Notes: generated by a model not told the origin, from the sequence alone. Counted from the first letter of the stretch, positions 1 to 6,647 are shown. The stretch is 7,019 nucleotides of DNA from Roseiflexaceae bacterium (GCA_947462525.1 CANHPK010000079.1:1-7019); one strand, 5' to 3'. Numbers and translations: made by a program.

Positions 1-312
1 CGTGCTGCGACGCTCGAAGAAGACCCGGTCCAAGCCGTACCCGAAGGTGTCAAGGCACAACGCCGGATCGAGCTCGAACGCGTCCAAGAAGGCATCGCGA
101 CCGAACGCAGTGCACGATTGCTCAACGCCGTTGTCGAGGTTTTGGTCGAAGCCGAGAGCAAAGGCAAATGGCGTGGTCGTTCGAGCGGCAATCAGCTGGT
201 CTTTTTCGCCAGCCCTGACGAGTGGCGTGGCCGCGTGGCACGTGTGCGGGTGACGCATACGAGCCCATGGTCGCTGTCTGGTGACGTCATCGGTGAGGTC
301 AGCCCTGACTAA
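1..312 (+). CDS. miaB: tRNA-2-methylthio-N6-dimethylallyladenosine synthase (MiaB), C-terminal fragment
   Basis: This is the 3' end of a reading frame that enters from the left edge in frame 1 and stops at TAA (310-312); 103 residues are visible. MiaB is a cytosolic radical-SAM enzyme with two iron-sulfur clusters that adds a methylthio group to i6A37 of tRNAs reading codons that begin with U. The visible part has the charged helix that follows the radical-SAM core (VPEGVKAQRRIELERVQEGI, residues 13-32). A TRAM RNA-binding domain follows, with LVEAESKGKWRGRSSGN (about 53-69), where MiaB proteins have a 'vLvEg.Sk....GRt..N' pattern, and it ends near SPWSLSGDVIGEV. The catalytic N-terminal and radical-SAM domains lie outside the window, so RimO or MtaB cannot be fully excluded. 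The tail pattern is closest to MiaB. The next gene begins inside its last codons, suggesting co-transcription. Confidence 0.85.
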   Translation, partial: RAATLEEDPVQAVPEGVKAQRRIELERVQEGIATERSARLLNAVVEVLVEAESKGKWRGRSSGNQLVFFASPDEWRGRVARVRVTHTSPWSLSGDVIGEVSPD

Positions 313-1039
313 ACAGTGGCTGACACTCTGCATTGACATTGCCATCTGCCTCCTGTGTGCAGTAGGGTCTTCGCTCGGGGTGGTATATGGCGCTCGTTGG
401 ATTGGGGCTGTTCCCGCGGGGACTGCGTCACTCACCGAGCTGGGGATCTGGGCGGTGTGTGCGGTACTGATTATCCAGAACGGTCTGGTCGTCGGATTTC
501 TGCGCTGGCGTTCCGCATCGAATTGGCGACTCCTGCTCGGGGCACCGCAAGATATCCGCAGTGTCGTCCTGGCAAGCGTGCTTGCCTTGCCAGTGGTTCT
601 TGCAGGCAATCTTGTGGTCGGTGTAATAGCGGCCCTCGCCGGGAAGACACACAACCAGATCGCCATGCTCCCATTAGAAGCAGGGGATACTGCGGGGCAA
701 GTGGCTTTTCTGCTGGTAGCAGCAGTGATTGTCCCCTGCGCAGAAGAAATCCTCTTCCGTGGCTATGTGTACGGACGTCTCGAGGGCCTTGTCCGGCCAA
801 CAATCGCGGTCGTGCTGAGTGCAGCATTGTTCGCAGGTGCACACACATGGTCTGCCAGCACCGGGAGTATCACCCTTGTCCTGCAGACATTTGCCATGGG
901 ATTAGTCCTCGGCTGGGTACGCCAGCACAGCAACAGCATCTTTCCGAGCATGATTGCCCATGCAGGTAACAATGCATTCGCACTAACGCTCGTTTTATCG
1001 TGTGTGAACCATCCTGAACTTGGATGCGCCCGAACCTAA
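281..1039 (+). CDS. CPBP-family intramembrane glutamic endopeptidase (CAAX prenyl protease 2/Abi type)
   Basis: This is a 252-residue polytopic membrane protein of the CPBP (Abi, Rce1-like) family. Members are intramembrane proteases or protease-like proteins; only a few bacterial ones have known substrates. All family motifs are visible: EExxxR as E155, E156, R160 (CAEEILFRG), FxxxH as F184 and H188 (FAGAH), and HxxxN as H227 and N231 (HAGNN). These residues place the catalytic pair and metal or water ligands within the membrane. Hydrophobic segments lie near residues 13-38, 52-75, 94-120, 140-153, 173-187, 196-213 and 222-243. The GTG start at 281 overlaps the end of miaB by 32 bp. An in-frame GTG at 293 is an alternative, and neither has a clear Shine-Dalgarno sequence, so translation may be coupled to miaB. 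The substrate cannot be told from sequence. Confidence 0.9.
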   Translation: MTSSVRSALTKQWLTLCIDIAICLLCAVGSSLGVVYGARWIGAVPAGTASLTELGIWAVCAVLIIQNGLVVGFLRWRSASNWRLLLGAPQDIRSVVLASVLALPVVLAGNLVVGVIAALAGKTHNQIAMLPLEAGDTAGQVAFLLVAAVIVPCAEEILFRGYVYGRLEGLVRPTIAVVLSAALFAGAHTWSASTGSITLVLQTFAMGLVLGWVRQHSNSIFPSMIAHAGNNAFALTLVLSCVNHPELGCART

Positions 1040-1050
1040 TGCCGGCAGGC

Positions 1051-1057
1051 AAAGGAG
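1051..1057 (+). promoter_or_regulatory. Ribosome binding site deciding the TPR-protein start
   Basis: AAAGGAG lies five bases before the ATG at 1063 and only two before the ATG at 1060. This favours 1063 over both 1060 and the upstream in-frame ATG at 1024, which has no comparable site. Confidence 0.75.
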
Positions 1058-1062
1058 TGATG

Positions 1063-2328
1063 ATGAGTAAAAAAGACGAACTGGTACGACAGCGCCGACG
1101 CATGCAAACCGTCGCAGTCAACTATGCAATCCAGGGTGATTGGGGCAATGCGATTATTGCCAACGAAGATATGCTGTCGCTCGACGAAAAAGACGTCGAG
1201 ACACTGAACCGCCTCGCCAAAGCCTACTACGAAAGTGGCGATGTCGAAGCTGCCAAACGGACATATGCGCTGGTACTCGAATACAACGAACTCAATCCCA
1301 TTGCCCGTCGCGCCTTGAGTGTGATCGAAAAAACCGAATCACAACCAACCAAAACCCGTACGTATGTCGAAATGCGCAATTTCGTCATCGAAACCGGCAA
1401 GTCCATTCTCACCACGATTCACATCGATCAGCCCGAGCCACTGTCGTTGCTCCCCGGCGAAGTGGTCTATATGAGGCTCGCCGGCGTCAAAGAAGATCCC
1501 GAAAATCGCGGGGAGAACCCTGCTGCCAAGGCATCAGCCCCATTGACGAAGCAAGGCGCTCGGTCAGCAAAAACGAGCGCAAACGTCAGCGCTGATATCG
1601 AGACCAAGGGCGAGCAGGCAGCCGACCCGGTCGAAGATCAGAACGAACCACAAGCCCTCAAGAAACCAGCAAAACCGAAGGCAAGCAAAACCACGTCTGC
1701 TGTTGCAGCGGTTGAACCGGTCGTCAAAGCCGTCGTGGTCACGTCGACGCTCACGACACTCGATTCGATCCCATCGGTTCACTACGCAATCGATGCAATC
1801 CCCGAAGACGCCAACGCGATCGACGTCTATGACAGCAACGACAAGCTCATTGGTCGCCTCGAGCCACGGGTCGCGCAACGCATTATTCGATTTATGCGTG
1901 CAGGTAATCGCTACGCAGCCATCGTGTGGCGTGTCAGCGAGCACTATCACCACGTCGATTTGGTCGTTCGCGAGGTCTATCATAACCCTGATCATCGTGG
2001 CGAAGTGTCGTTCCCAGGCAAGCTCATCGACGAAGACAAAGCACCATTGCTGGATCTCGCCGACGAAGAAATCGAAGAGGGTGGCATCGGAAGCGGCTAC
2101 GACGAAGAAGAAGAAATGCCACGGTTGTCGTATGAAGACGACGATGACACCTTCGACGGCGGCGAAGAAAACAGCGACGCAGACGAAGACATCGACGAGT
2201 TCCCTGGTTCGAAGAAAGCCAAACCACGCACTGGTCCTGCTCCCAAGGCAACTTATGGTGAGAAGGAAATCAGCTTAGGCGATTTGGCCAAAGACGAATC
2301 CAAACACGACGACGTCGAAGAAGAATAA
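1063..2328 (+). CDS. TPR-repeat protein with HIRAN-like segment and acidic C-terminal tail
   Basis: This 421-residue protein has no signal peptide or membrane segment and is probably cytosolic. Residues about 17-85 form at least two TPR-like helical hairpins (AVNYAIQGDWGNAI; LAKAYYESGDVEAAKRTYAL), typical of protein-protein interaction. Residues 150-225 are an Ala/Lys/Pro-rich linker. Residues about 238-318 include EDANAIDVYD, KLIGRLEPRVAQRI and AGNRY. This resembles the HIRAN core, which has an 'N/D-A-v-v' strand followed by 'iG.l....A'. HIRAN domains bind DNA ends in SNF2-family proteins, but the match here is judged by eye. Residues about 323-381 are strongly acidic, followed by SKKAKPR and another acidic end. 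The ATG at 1063 is chosen because AAAGGAG (1051-1057) sits five bases upstream. ATG at 1060 and an in-frame ATG at 1024 overlapping the protease gene are less likely. It follows the protease gene by 23 bp. Function is unknown. Confidence 0.85.
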   Translation: MSKKDELVRQRRRMQTVAVNYAIQGDWGNAIIANEDMLSLDEKDVETLNRLAKAYYESGDVEAAKRTYALVLEYNELNPIARRALSVIEKTESQPTKTRTYVEMRNFVIETGKSILTTIHIDQPEPLSLLPGEVVYMRLAGVKEDPENRGENPAAKASAPLTKQGARSAKTSANVSADIETKGEQAADPVEDQNEPQALKKPAKPKASKTTSAVAAVEPVVKAVVVTSTLTTLDSIPSVHYAIDAIPEDANAIDVYDSNDKLIGRLEPRVAQRIIRFMRAGNRYAAIVWRVSEHYHHVDLVVREVYHNPDHRGEVSFPGKLIDEDKAPLLDLADEEIEEGGIGSGYDEEEEMPRLSYEDDDDTFDGGEENSDADEDIDEFPGSKKAKPRTGPAPKATYGEKEISLGDLAKDESKHDDVEEE

Positions 2329-2341
2329 ACCATCCCCGCCC

Positions 2342-2375
2342 TGACTCCCGTTCAACCGAACGGGAGTCATTTTGT
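2342..2375 (+). terminator. Rho-independent terminator for the left plus-strand block
   Basis: A perfect 12-bp stem (TGACTCCCGTTC with GAACGGGAGTCA) closes on the four-base loop AACC and is followed by TTTTGT. It starts 13 bases after the TPR-protein stop codon. The T-rich run is on the plus strand only; on the minus strand the stem is followed by a G-rich stretch, so it should act mainly on the plus-strand operon. The right arm contains the stop codon of the convergent comF gene (2367-2369), and the T-tract encodes the last comF residues. Confidence 0.9.
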
Positions 2376-2978
2376 CTTTCCCCGCGCAATAACCGCCACA
2401 TCTACGTCTTGGATGCCGCCTGCGTGCAACGCATGGATTGCCTCGCGCAGCGTCGCGCCAGTCGTACAAATATCATCGACCAGCAACACCCGCCCGTTCG
2501 GGACCGCGCCCTGCCAGCCAAACGCACCTGCAACATTCGCCGCCCGCTGCGCACGGGTGAGGTGTGCTTGCGCAGTGGTGTCACGCGTCCGGACAAGGCC
2601 TGCACAATACCGCACACCGAGTCTGCGGGCCACAGCCTGCGCTACCAACACTGCTTGGTCGTACCCGCGTTGAGAAATCCGCAGTGGTGCGGCAGGGAGC
2701 GCAATCACCGCAGCATAGCTGGTGGGGATAATAGGCACGATGGCATCTGCGAACGCATGTGCAACGCGACGTTTGCCACAGTACTTGAGCAACAATAATG
2801 CAGCACGGATGGTGTCGACGTACTCGTAGCGGATAAACACCTGGTGGGCGCCGAGGCACGGCAACGGATCGATATACGGTGGAGCACCTGCCAAACACCC
2901 CGCGCAGAGCAACGCACCACGAATCCCACAGCCGACACATTCATCCGGGAACACCCACTGCAACAGTCGTTCAAACAT
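2367..2978 (-). CDS. comF: ComF-family phosphoribosyltransferase-like protein
   Basis: The protein has 203 residues, close to the usual ComF length. It has an N-terminal zinc-finger-like four-cysteine motif, C14-x2-C17 and C25-x2-C28 (CVGCGIRGALLCAGC). A type I phosphoribosyltransferase fold follows, with the family signature RGYDQA (104-109), the HLTRAQRAANVAGAF segment (139-153) and the PRPP-binding loop VLLVDDICTTGAT (164-176). ComF proteins are needed for natural transformation in several bacteria, probably handling incoming single-stranded DNA in the cytoplasm. They also occur in species not known to be competent, and no other competence gene is seen here. The ATG at 2978 is chosen because AGGAGG lies six bases upstream; the frame stays open to 3137 but overlaps the preceding gene. 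It is the last gene of the minus-strand operon, 49 bp after the CNB-ferredoxin gene. Confidence 0.92.
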   Translation of the reverse strand: MFERLLQWVFPDECVGCGIRGALLCAGCLAGAPPYIDPLPCLGAHQVFIRYEYVDTIRAALLLLKYCGKRRVAHAFADAIVPIIPTSYAAVIALPAAPLRISQRGYDQAVLVAQAVARRLGVRYCAGLVRTRDTTAQAHLTRAQRAANVAGAFGWQGAVPNGRVLLVDDICTTGATLREAIHALHAGGIQDVDVAVIARGKTK

Positions 2979-2984
2979 TGCATA

Positions 2985-2990
2985 CCTCCT
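2985..2990 (-). promoter_or_regulatory. Ribosome binding site of comF
   Basis: A full AGGAGG lies on the minus strand, six bases before the ATG at 2978. It fixes the start and rules out the longer in-frame form beginning at 3137. Its strength suggests comF is initiated on its own rather than by read-through coupling. Confidence 0.85.
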
Positions 2991-3027
2991 GCATGTAGTA
3001 CCGTTGCAGCGAGGTGTTTGGGTACGC

Positions 3028-4416
3028 CTAATACGGGAAAAGCTGTTCGACTTCTTCGATCCGCAATGCGCCAATCGGGCAACGCGACACACACGCCATA
3101 TCCGTGTGCGAAACACAAAAATCACATTTGTTCGCACGCAGGTCAGGCTTACTGACGACCAAAGACAATATGGGGATAGTTTGGACGCGTTGCTGGAGCG
3201 TCGTCAACATACTGCGAACTGCGGGTTCGACCGTTATGGCGCCATACGGACACGCAGGCACACACAGCCCGCAGCCATCACATGCGTCGGTCACGGTCAA
3301 TACAGACCCCGACCATTGAATAGCGTGTTTGGGGCATACTTCGACACACTCCGCACCCACCCGGCACTGTCGACAACTGTCGACGATTTCTATTGCCTCT
3401 GTCCGTACACCTTGCAATTGAATCCGCGCTGTGCCGTGGCGGGATGCGCATGCATCGACACACAATCGGCAATCCGGTGGGCAGCGTTCGACATCACGCA
3501 CCAACACGCGTTCGCCACGACGAACGCCATGTGACACAAGCGCATCACCCACGGTATTGAGGCGCGCGCCGTAGGTGCTCCGTTCCTGGATGCTTGTGCG
3601 TATGTATTGGGCCATATCGGGGTGCCGTTCGAGTAATCCCAAAAACTGCAATGTCGGCATCGTCAGGATCTGACACGGGGTCACCGCCCGAATGTCGCCA
3701 AATGCGGGCTCGTTCGTCATGAGGGCGGTAGCGCCAAAAAAGTCACCAGCATCGAGATGCGACACCACATGACCGTCCTGTTCGATGACAAATTGCCCCG
3801 TTTCGATGAGATGCAATCCATTTGGCCGGTTCCCACGTCGGACGACATATTCGCCACGGCGAACATCACGTACTAACAATTGTTCGGCCACACTATTGCG
3901 CTCTTCGTCGCCGAGCAACGCAAGGAACGGCACGCGCAAAAGGGTTGCCTGTGCCAACCGTTGCCGATAGAGCGTGCGGAGCACCGCAAAAAAGCTCGTC
4001 AGTTGATGGGCATCGAGTTGGATGCGCTCCAATGGGATCTGCAAGAGGTGACACGGAGATTGCGACACCAATGTCGAACTGCCAAAATGCGTCCCAAACA
4101 ACGGGCCTTCACCAAAGACATCTCCGCTCCGCAGAGTCCCCAAGGATGCTTCACGGCCTACCCGGTCATGCAAGCTCGCAGTGACGGTGCCTTGCATGAC
4201 GATGTACAAGAAATCGCTCGGCATGCGCTCAGTGACAATAGTAGTCTGCGCGGCAAACACCCGTAACGTTGCATGACGGCCAATCCAACGCAGCTCGGCA
4301 ACGGGCAAGCCGCTACACTGCGACAGCTCACGCAACGCAGATATACGGGCTTCATCCGCCTGCCGACGTAGTCGCCGCTGCAAGCTTTCTGTCGTGCGCT
4401 GTGCCTTGGCACTCAT
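3028..4416 (-). CDS. Fusion of two cyclic-nucleotide-binding-like domains with a 16-cysteine polyferredoxin
   Basis: This 462-residue protein has no signal peptide or membrane segment, so it is probably cytosolic. Residues 1-35 are a charged helix. Two CNB (CRP-like sensor) domains follow: about 40-135 (SGDVFGEGPLFG, 97-108) and about 160-265 (LDAGDFFGATAL, 221-232). The first keeps the FGE motif, but the usual arginine of the phosphate-binding cassette is absent in both, and the second has Ala in place of Glu (A229). They may therefore sense something other than cAMP or cGMP. The C-terminal part has four cysteine groups: C312/316/319/323, C348/351/357/361 (CRQCRVGAECVEVCP), C379/382/385/389 (CDGCGLCVPACP) and C431/434/442/446. 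This resembles the four [4Fe-4S] electron-transfer subunits of DmsB/HybA type. The ATG overlaps the upstream amidohydrolase stop in ATGA (4413-4416), implying translational coupling. A role in redox signalling or sensor-gated electron transfer is inferred; the partner is not in the window. Confidence 0.88.
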   Translation of the reverse strand: MSAKAQRTTESLQRRLRRQADEARISALRELSQCSGLPVAELRWIGRHATLRVFAAQTTIVTERMPSDFLYIVMQGTVTASLHDRVGREASLGTLRSGDVFGEGPLFGTHFGSSTLVSQSPCHLLQIPLERIQLDAHQLTSFFAVLRTLYRQRLAQATLLRVPFLALLGDEERNSVAEQLLVRDVRRGEYVVRRGNRPNGLHLIETGQFVIEQDGHVVSHLDAGDFFGATALMTNEPAFGDIRAVTPCQILTMPTLQFLGLLERHPDMAQYIRTSIQERSTYGARLNTVGDALVSHGVRRGERVLVRDVERCPPDCRLCVDACASRHGTARIQLQGVRTEAIEIVDSCRQCRVGAECVEVCPKHAIQWSGSVLTVTDACDGCGLCVPACPYGAITVEPAVRSMLTTLQQRVQTIPILSLVVSKPDLRANKCDFCVSHTDMACVSRCPIGALRIEEVEQLFPY

Positions 4417-5651
4417 ACAACCAAATCTCTCTCCCGTGCATCAATATGCAGGACAGCGTGTGCCAGTGCATCAACAGCGCCATTGATGTCGGCTGGAGCA
4501 GCGTACTCCTCGGGACAATGACTCCGACCGTCCTTGGTCCGTACAAAAATCATCCCGGCGGGTCCAATGCCTGCCATCAGACTCGCATCATGACCTGCAC
4601 CGCTCGAGAGCCGCACACTACTGCCTGCGGCAGTCACACAGGCACGACTGACGATGTCGACGAGCTCCGGAGCAAACGTCACAGGGGCAGAATCGTGGAT
4701 CATCTCGATCTCGACCGACACCCCGCGAGACCGACAGGCAGACTCCAGCGACGCATGGATCTGCGCCCAGAGTGTCTCGACGTCTGCCCACAGCAGACTG
4801 CGCATTTCGACCGAAAAGCGGACTACCGCAGGCACCACATTCGACTGATTGGGGCCAATCGTCAGCGCGCCGACGGTAGCCACCGTACCCGGTAACGCAC
4901 GCGCGGCTGCCTCGGCCGTAGTAATGACGTGGGCGACAGCGGCGAGCGCATCGTGGCGTATCGTCATGGATGCAGTCCCAGCATGATCCGGGCGGCCACG
5001 GCAGATGATATCTGCACGGCGGATACCCACGATGCCAGTCACCGCAGCAATCGGCTGGTGTGCCGCTTCGAGGAATGGGCCTTGTTCGATGTGGACCTCG
5101 AGATACGCGGCGATGTCCCCTCGCTGTCGCAATGCACGCTGTGCCGCACGCGGATTACCCCCGCTCCGCGTCAACGCGTCAGACAACGTGCCCCACCCCG
5201 GGATTTCGAGCGACAAGGTGACCTCGTCTAGACCGACGCTCATCGCCGTGCTGCCGATGAGTGAACCCATCGGTGTCGATTCTTCGGCGAGGAAATCGAC
5301 GATTTCGAGGGGGTGCCGTAGCATCTGGCCTGAGTGCTGCAACGCACGTGCAACCGCCAACCCAGACAACACGCCCAGTGCACCGTCGTACATCCCACCG
5401 GCCATCACGGTGTCGCTGTGCGACCCAATCACAATAGGTGGGAGCGCTGCGCTGCCGGCTCGCCGGCCGATCAAGTTGCCGCCGGCATCCGTCGTCGCCT
5501 CGAGCCCTGCTGCCACAAACTGCGTCGTGAGCCATTCCCGCCCCGCAGCATGTGCAGGAGTAAACGCGCGACGCGTCGTCCCTGCACACCCTGGTTCGAC
5601 GATAGTGGCGAGCGTCGCAAGGTCGCGGTGGAGCTGATCGTGATTAATCAT
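4413..5651 (-). CDS. M20-family amidohydrolase (N-carbamoyl-L-amino-acid hydrolase / allantoate amidohydrolase type)
   Basis: This 412-residue metal-dependent hydrolase belongs to the hydantoinase/carbamoylase branch of peptidase family M20, whose members are cytosolic and near this length. They cleave N-carbamoyl amino acids, allantoate, ureidoglycolate or beta-ureidopropionate. Metal-site residues are visible: H78 (GSHSDTV), D89 (MYDGALG), E123-E124 (FLAEEST), H187 (EVHIEQGP) and H379 (GRSHCPEE). The dimerisation-domain segment RPDHAGT (H223) and SNVVP (N271) with EMRS (R284) match substrate-carboxylate-binding positions in the family. SGAGHDA (H354) is also present. Exact substrate cannot be told, and no hydantoinase or allantoinase gene is adjacent. 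The ATG at 5651 is chosen because AGGA lies five bases upstream; an in-frame ATG at 5678 would overlap the lipid kinase gene by 20 bp. Its stop overlaps the next start by 4 bp. Confidence 0.9.
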   Translation of the reverse strand: MINHDQLHRDLATLATIVEPGCAGTTRRAFTPAHAAGREWLTTQFVAAGLEATTDAGGNLIGRRAGSAALPPIVIGSHSDTVMAGGMYDGALGVLSGLAVARALQHSGQMLRHPLEIVDFLAEESTPMGSLIGSTAMSVGLDEVTLSLEIPGWGTLSDALTRSGGNPRAAQRALRQRGDIAAYLEVHIEQGPFLEAAHQPIAAVTGIVGIRRADIICRGRPDHAGTASMTIRHDALAAVAHVITTAEAAARALPGTVATVGALTIGPNQSNVVPAVVRFSVEMRSLLWADVETLWAQIHASLESACRSRGVSVEIEMIHDSAPVTFAPELVDIVSRACVTAAGSSVRLSSGAGHDASLMAGIGPAGMIFVRTKDGRSHCPEEYAAPADINGAVDALAHAVLHIDARERDLVV

Positions 5652-5656
5652 GCGCG

Positions 5657-5660
5657 TCCT
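5657..5660 (-). promoter_or_regulatory. Ribosome binding site of the amidohydrolase, overlapping the lipid kinase stop
   Basis: On the minus strand, TTAGGACGCGCATG holds AGGA five bases before the ATG at 5651. The TAG stop of the upstream lipid kinase (5659-5661) is part of the same TAGGA, so a ribosome terminating there covers the next start site. This suggests re-initiation and supports 5651 as the start. Confidence 0.6.
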
Positions 5661-6573
5661 AATGCAACAAATCGACAATGCCTGGGCACGCAGTAACCGT
5701 TATGTCACGTGCAGTTGTGCTCACCACCTCGCCATCGATGGCGACGGGCAGGTCGTTTTCGCAGGTAATATGAATCAGCGGTGTGCGTTCCATCCGTACT
5801 TCCGGCAGGTTTGTGTGCGCGGCTTTTTGGATGAGTGGGATGTACTGCAACACTTTGATGACACCCAGCATATCTACCATACAGATATCCATTTGTCCGT
5901 CATCGATGTGTGCATCGGGGGTCAGCCAAAACCCAGCCCCTTGGCACCGTCCATTGGCAATGGTGCAGAACATCATGCGACGCTCGACGACTTCGTCTCG
6001 GAACGAAATCTTCATCGGGAATGCTTTGTAATTGATCAACGCCTTGAGAATCGCCAAATAATAGACCAACCAGCCCGTTATCCGTTTGAATTTGAGCGCT
6101 TCGGCCGCTGCTTGCGCATCGAAACCAGCACCAACTGCATTGAGCAGGTATCGTTTGACTTGGCCGGGGACCTCTACGAGGCCCAAGTCAATCGGTCGGC
6201 GGCGGTTCTCGAGAATCCGCCGAATCCCGCCTTCGATATCATCGGCTGCCACATTTTCGAGTACCTTGACGAAGTCACTACCGGTGCCGAGCGGGATGAC
6301 GCCAAACGCTGCCCGTCGTCCACTCGCCTGATTGCCTTCGACGACCCCATTGACGACTTCGTTGAGGGTACCGTCGCCGCCGATTGCGATGACCGCATCA
6401 CTACCCGCCAACACCGCTTCGCGGGCGAGCTGGGTTGCATGACCGCGGCCGTTCGTGCGCACAAGGGTATACGCAATCCCCGCACTCTGCAATGCTGCTT
6501 CGAGCGCTGCTTGACGACGGCCGGCTTTGCCGCGGCCAGCCCAGGGGTTCAGAATAATGGTCGTCGTTGACAT
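5659..6573 (-). CDS. YegS/Rv2252/BmrU-type lipid kinase (diacylglycerol kinase catalytic domain)
   Basis: The 304-residue length is typical of bacterial soluble lipid kinases, which use ATP to phosphorylate diacylglycerol or related lipids at the inner face of the membrane. The nucleotide-binding domain has N9-P10 (ILNPWAGRGK), the signature GGDGT (65-69, IAIGGDGTLNEVVNG) and PLGTGSDF (94-101). The last reads S99 where many family members have Asn (GTGND). The lipid-binding domain has NAVGAGFDA (145-153), and the C-terminal domain has AIDGE (279-282). The ATG at 6573 is chosen because GGAG lies five bases upstream, in AGAGGAG (6579-6585); an in-frame ATG at 6639 lies close to the presumed transcription start. 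It is the first gene of the minus-strand operon. The substrate lipid (diacylglycerol, sphingosine-like or other) is not resolved by sequence. Confidence 0.92.
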   Translation of the reverse strand: MSTTTIILNPWAGRGKAGRRQAALEAALQSAGIAYTLVRTNGRGHATQLAREAVLAGSDAVIAIGGDGTLNEVVNGVVEGNQASGRRAAFGVIPLGTGSDFVKVLENVAADDIEGGIRRILENRRRPIDLGLVEVPGQVKRYLLNAVGAGFDAQAAAEALKFKRITGWLVYYLAILKALINYKAFPMKISFRDEVVERRMMFCTIANGRCQGAGFWLTPDAHIDDGQMDICMVDMLGVIKVLQYIPLIQKAAHTNLPEVRMERTPLIHITCENDLPVAIDGEVVSTTARDITVTACPGIVDLLH

Positions 6574-6583
6574 GTCTGCTCCT

Positions 6584-6604
6584 CTGACCGAACGGGTTCG
6601 CCAG
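6584..6604 (-). promoter_or_regulatory. Leader hairpin next to the lipid kinase ribosome binding site
   Basis: On the minus strand CGAAC and GTTCG form a five-pair stem around a CC loop (6589-6600). CTG and CAG can extend it across a small internal loop, or TGAC and GTCA across a bulge. The 3' edge touches the AGAGGAG ribosome binding site. It could tune initiation or be a protein-binding inverted repeat; it is short and may be chance. Confidence 0.3.
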
Positions 6605-6641
6605 TCACGGTCACGATAGGGGGTGAGGGTGGAATGCACCT

Positions 6642-6647
6642 ATTATA
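6642..6647 (-). promoter_or_regulatory. Probable -10 element of the minus-strand operon promoter
   Basis: A perfect TATAAT lies on the minus strand about 70 bases before the lipid kinase start. The -35 position near 6665-6670 reads TATCAC, a poor match, so the promoter is weak, activated or not sigma-70 type. Transcription would start near 6635 and give a leader of about 60 bases containing the hairpin at 6584-6604. The same site reads TATTAT on the plus strand and could also serve the divergent YccF gene. Confidence 0.45.

Noticed and set aside
1564..1995. A 143-residue minus-strand open frame opposite the TPR protein
   Set aside because: It is antisense to the linker and HIRAN-like region, and its residue bias follows from the repetitive Lys/Glu/Asp codons on the other strand.
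2101..2200. GAA/GAC-rich stretch resembling a simple-sequence repeat
   Set aside because: It is in frame and encodes the acidic tail with mixed Asp and Glu codons, so it is a coding low-complexity region rather than a repeat array.
3004..3534. A 176-residue plus-strand open frame with many Cys and Arg residues
   Set aside because: It is antisense to the cysteine-rich ferredoxin coding region, and its composition follows from that. No coherent domain is visible.
5005..5637. A 210-residue plus-strand open frame antisense to the amidohydrolase
   Set aside because: It has no ribosome binding site or family motif; the minus-strand gene explains the region fully.
5650..6570. A 306-residue open frame on the plus strand antisense to almost all of the lipid kinase gene
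   Set aside because: The opposite strand encodes a protein with every lipid kinase motif, a good ribosome binding site and normal length. The antisense translation shows no recognisable motif and is a codon-bias shadow.
6604..6615. Tandem GTCACG-GTCACG as an operator or iteron
   Set aside because: Two copies of six bases in an intergenic region are easily chance; no further copy was seen nearby.
6574..6639. A 22-residue N-terminal extension of the lipid kinase from the ATG at 6639
   Set aside because: The residues do not match the family, the ATG lies next to the presumed transcription start, and the ATG at 6573 has a good ribosome binding site directly before the conserved ILNP strand.
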